NCBI GenBank assembly: GCA_021820105.1 | Contig: JAKAED010000016.1 | Coordinates: 1-40,212, forward strand | Origin: Actinomycetes bacterium | Lineage (GTDB): Bacteria > Actinomycetota > Thermoleophilia > Solirubrobacterales > Solirubrobacteraceae | DNA: 40,212 nucleotides | Direction of reading: 5' to 3' | Shown: positions 39,624-40,212 of the stretch, piece after piece | Layout of the letters: each line of letters starts with the position of its first letter | Position numbering within the stretch: position 1 is the stretch's first letter | Notes under the pieces: generated by a model | Seen by the model: only the letters and a program-made list of their open reading frames with translations | Told to the model about the DNA's origin: nothing | The model's database searches: none | Program-made: the position numbers and the translations under genes

Positions 39624-40212
39624 TCAGCGATCCTTCAAGAAGGAAGGGATGTCGATCTCGTCGTCGCGAATCTCGAGCGATGAGCGCTGACGGTCGTCAA
39701 ACGTGACATCGCGCCGATTCGACCGCGGGCGCGCCGGTGGCACGCTGGTGCGGCCGGCGGACGGCCTCACGCCGCGCCCGTGATCAAAGCCGGTGGCAAT
39801 CACGGTGACACGGACCTCATCAGACATCGAGTCGTCGATCACTGCGCCGAAGATGATGTTGGCGTTGGCGTCAGCGGCGCTCTGCACGATCTCCGCAGCC
39901 TCGTTCACCTCGAACAACCCAAGGTCGTGTCCGCCGGTGATGTTGAGCAGGATGCCGTTGGCACCTTCGACCGACTCCTCGAGCAGCGGCGATGAGATCG
40001 CTTCCTTTGCAGCCTCACCGGCCCGATTCTCACCACTGGAGCGTCCGATGCCCATCAGTGCCGAGCCAGCGTCATGCATGATCGTGCGGACGTCGGCGAA
40101 GTCAAGGTTGATCAGGCCCGGGATCGTGATCAGGTCCGTGATCCCCTGCACGCCCTGACGCAGGACGTTATCTGCCTCCCGGAGCGCGTCGGTGAGCGAC
40201 GCGCGGCGCTCC
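39624..40212 (-). CDS. ftsZ: Cell division protein FtsZ, C-terminal part (cut by window edge)
   Basis: FtsZ is the tubulin-like GTPase that forms the division ring. The visible 195 residues start in the GTPase domain at [22 protein letters not shown]. They continue with the typical [23 protein letters not shown] and the second domain ([40 protein letters not shown]). A short disordered linker of about 40 residues leads to the conserved C-terminal peptide [13 protein letters not shown], which binds division partners. The tubulin signature GGGTGTG lies outside the window. The gene is complete at its 3' end. Confidence 0.97.
   Translation of the reverse strand, partial: ERRASLTDALREADNVLRQGVQGITDLITIPGLINLDFADVRTIMHDAGSALMGIGRSSGENRAGEAAKEAISSPLLEESVEGANGILLNITGGHDLGLFEVNEAAEIVQSAADANANIIFGAVIDDSMSDEVRVTVIATGFDHGRGVRPSAGRTSVPPARPRSNRRDVTFDDRQRSSLEIRDDEIDIPSFLKDR

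Overview
The window is high-GC bacterial chromosome, densely coding, with many GTG and TTG starts and 1-11 bp gene overlaps. The glycine-cleavage enzyme split into two P subunits, the actinobacterial-type EPSP synthase motif, the CtpE-like Ca2+ ATPase and the secreted Cys-repeat protein point to an Actinomycetota genome. Thermoleophilia/Solirubrobacterales is my best guess, by inference from gene content and style and not from a marker gene. I see no rRNA, tRNA, CRISPR array, insertion sequence or phage gene. No gene-free gap exceeds 300 bases.

Almost all core genes lie on the minus strand, so the window is best read from right to left. At the right edge is the 3' part of ftsZ (39624-40212), followed by a glycine-cleavage operon gcvT-gcvH-gcvPA-gcvPB (35285-39575), a membrane GAF-GGDEF-HD-GYP cyclic-di-GMP enzyme, an M20 metallopeptidase and a rhomboid gene broken by a TGA just before its catalytic histidine. 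Next come trpS, then scpA-scpB (chromosome condensation), rluB, and an aromatic amino acid block: aroH, a hisC-family aminotransferase, a secreted Cys-repeat protein, and aroF-tyrA-aroA-cmk. The left end holds a small unknown gene, der, metK, priA, def, fmt and the N-terminal part of rsmB.

Four plus-strand modules interrupt this order. They are a sulfur module sqr-dsrC/tusE-dsrE (29109-31212), a transport module of a P1B-type metal ATPase, a DUF4389 membrane protein and a CtpE-like ATPase (20469-26394), rlmN (19349-20368), and two tandem paralogous GT39-type membrane glycosyltransferases (15527-18652).

The most interesting unannotated signal is in front of the DAHP synthase gene. A 23-codon ORF (11473-11544, minus) has seven aromatic codons (Trp, Phe, Tyr) among its last 13. 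It is followed by an 11-bp perfect stem whose 3' arm touches a strong Shine-Dalgarno sequence, and an alternative hairpin overlaps the 5' arm. This looks like ribosome-mediated control of the aromatic pathway by its end products. Other points of note are a 22-bp perfect inverted repeat and a 13-bp x 5 tandem repeat between trpS and scpA, a DsrC-like protein lacking one of its two redox cysteines, and an eight-repeat, Cys-paired, possibly propeller-like secreted protein inside the aromatic cluster.
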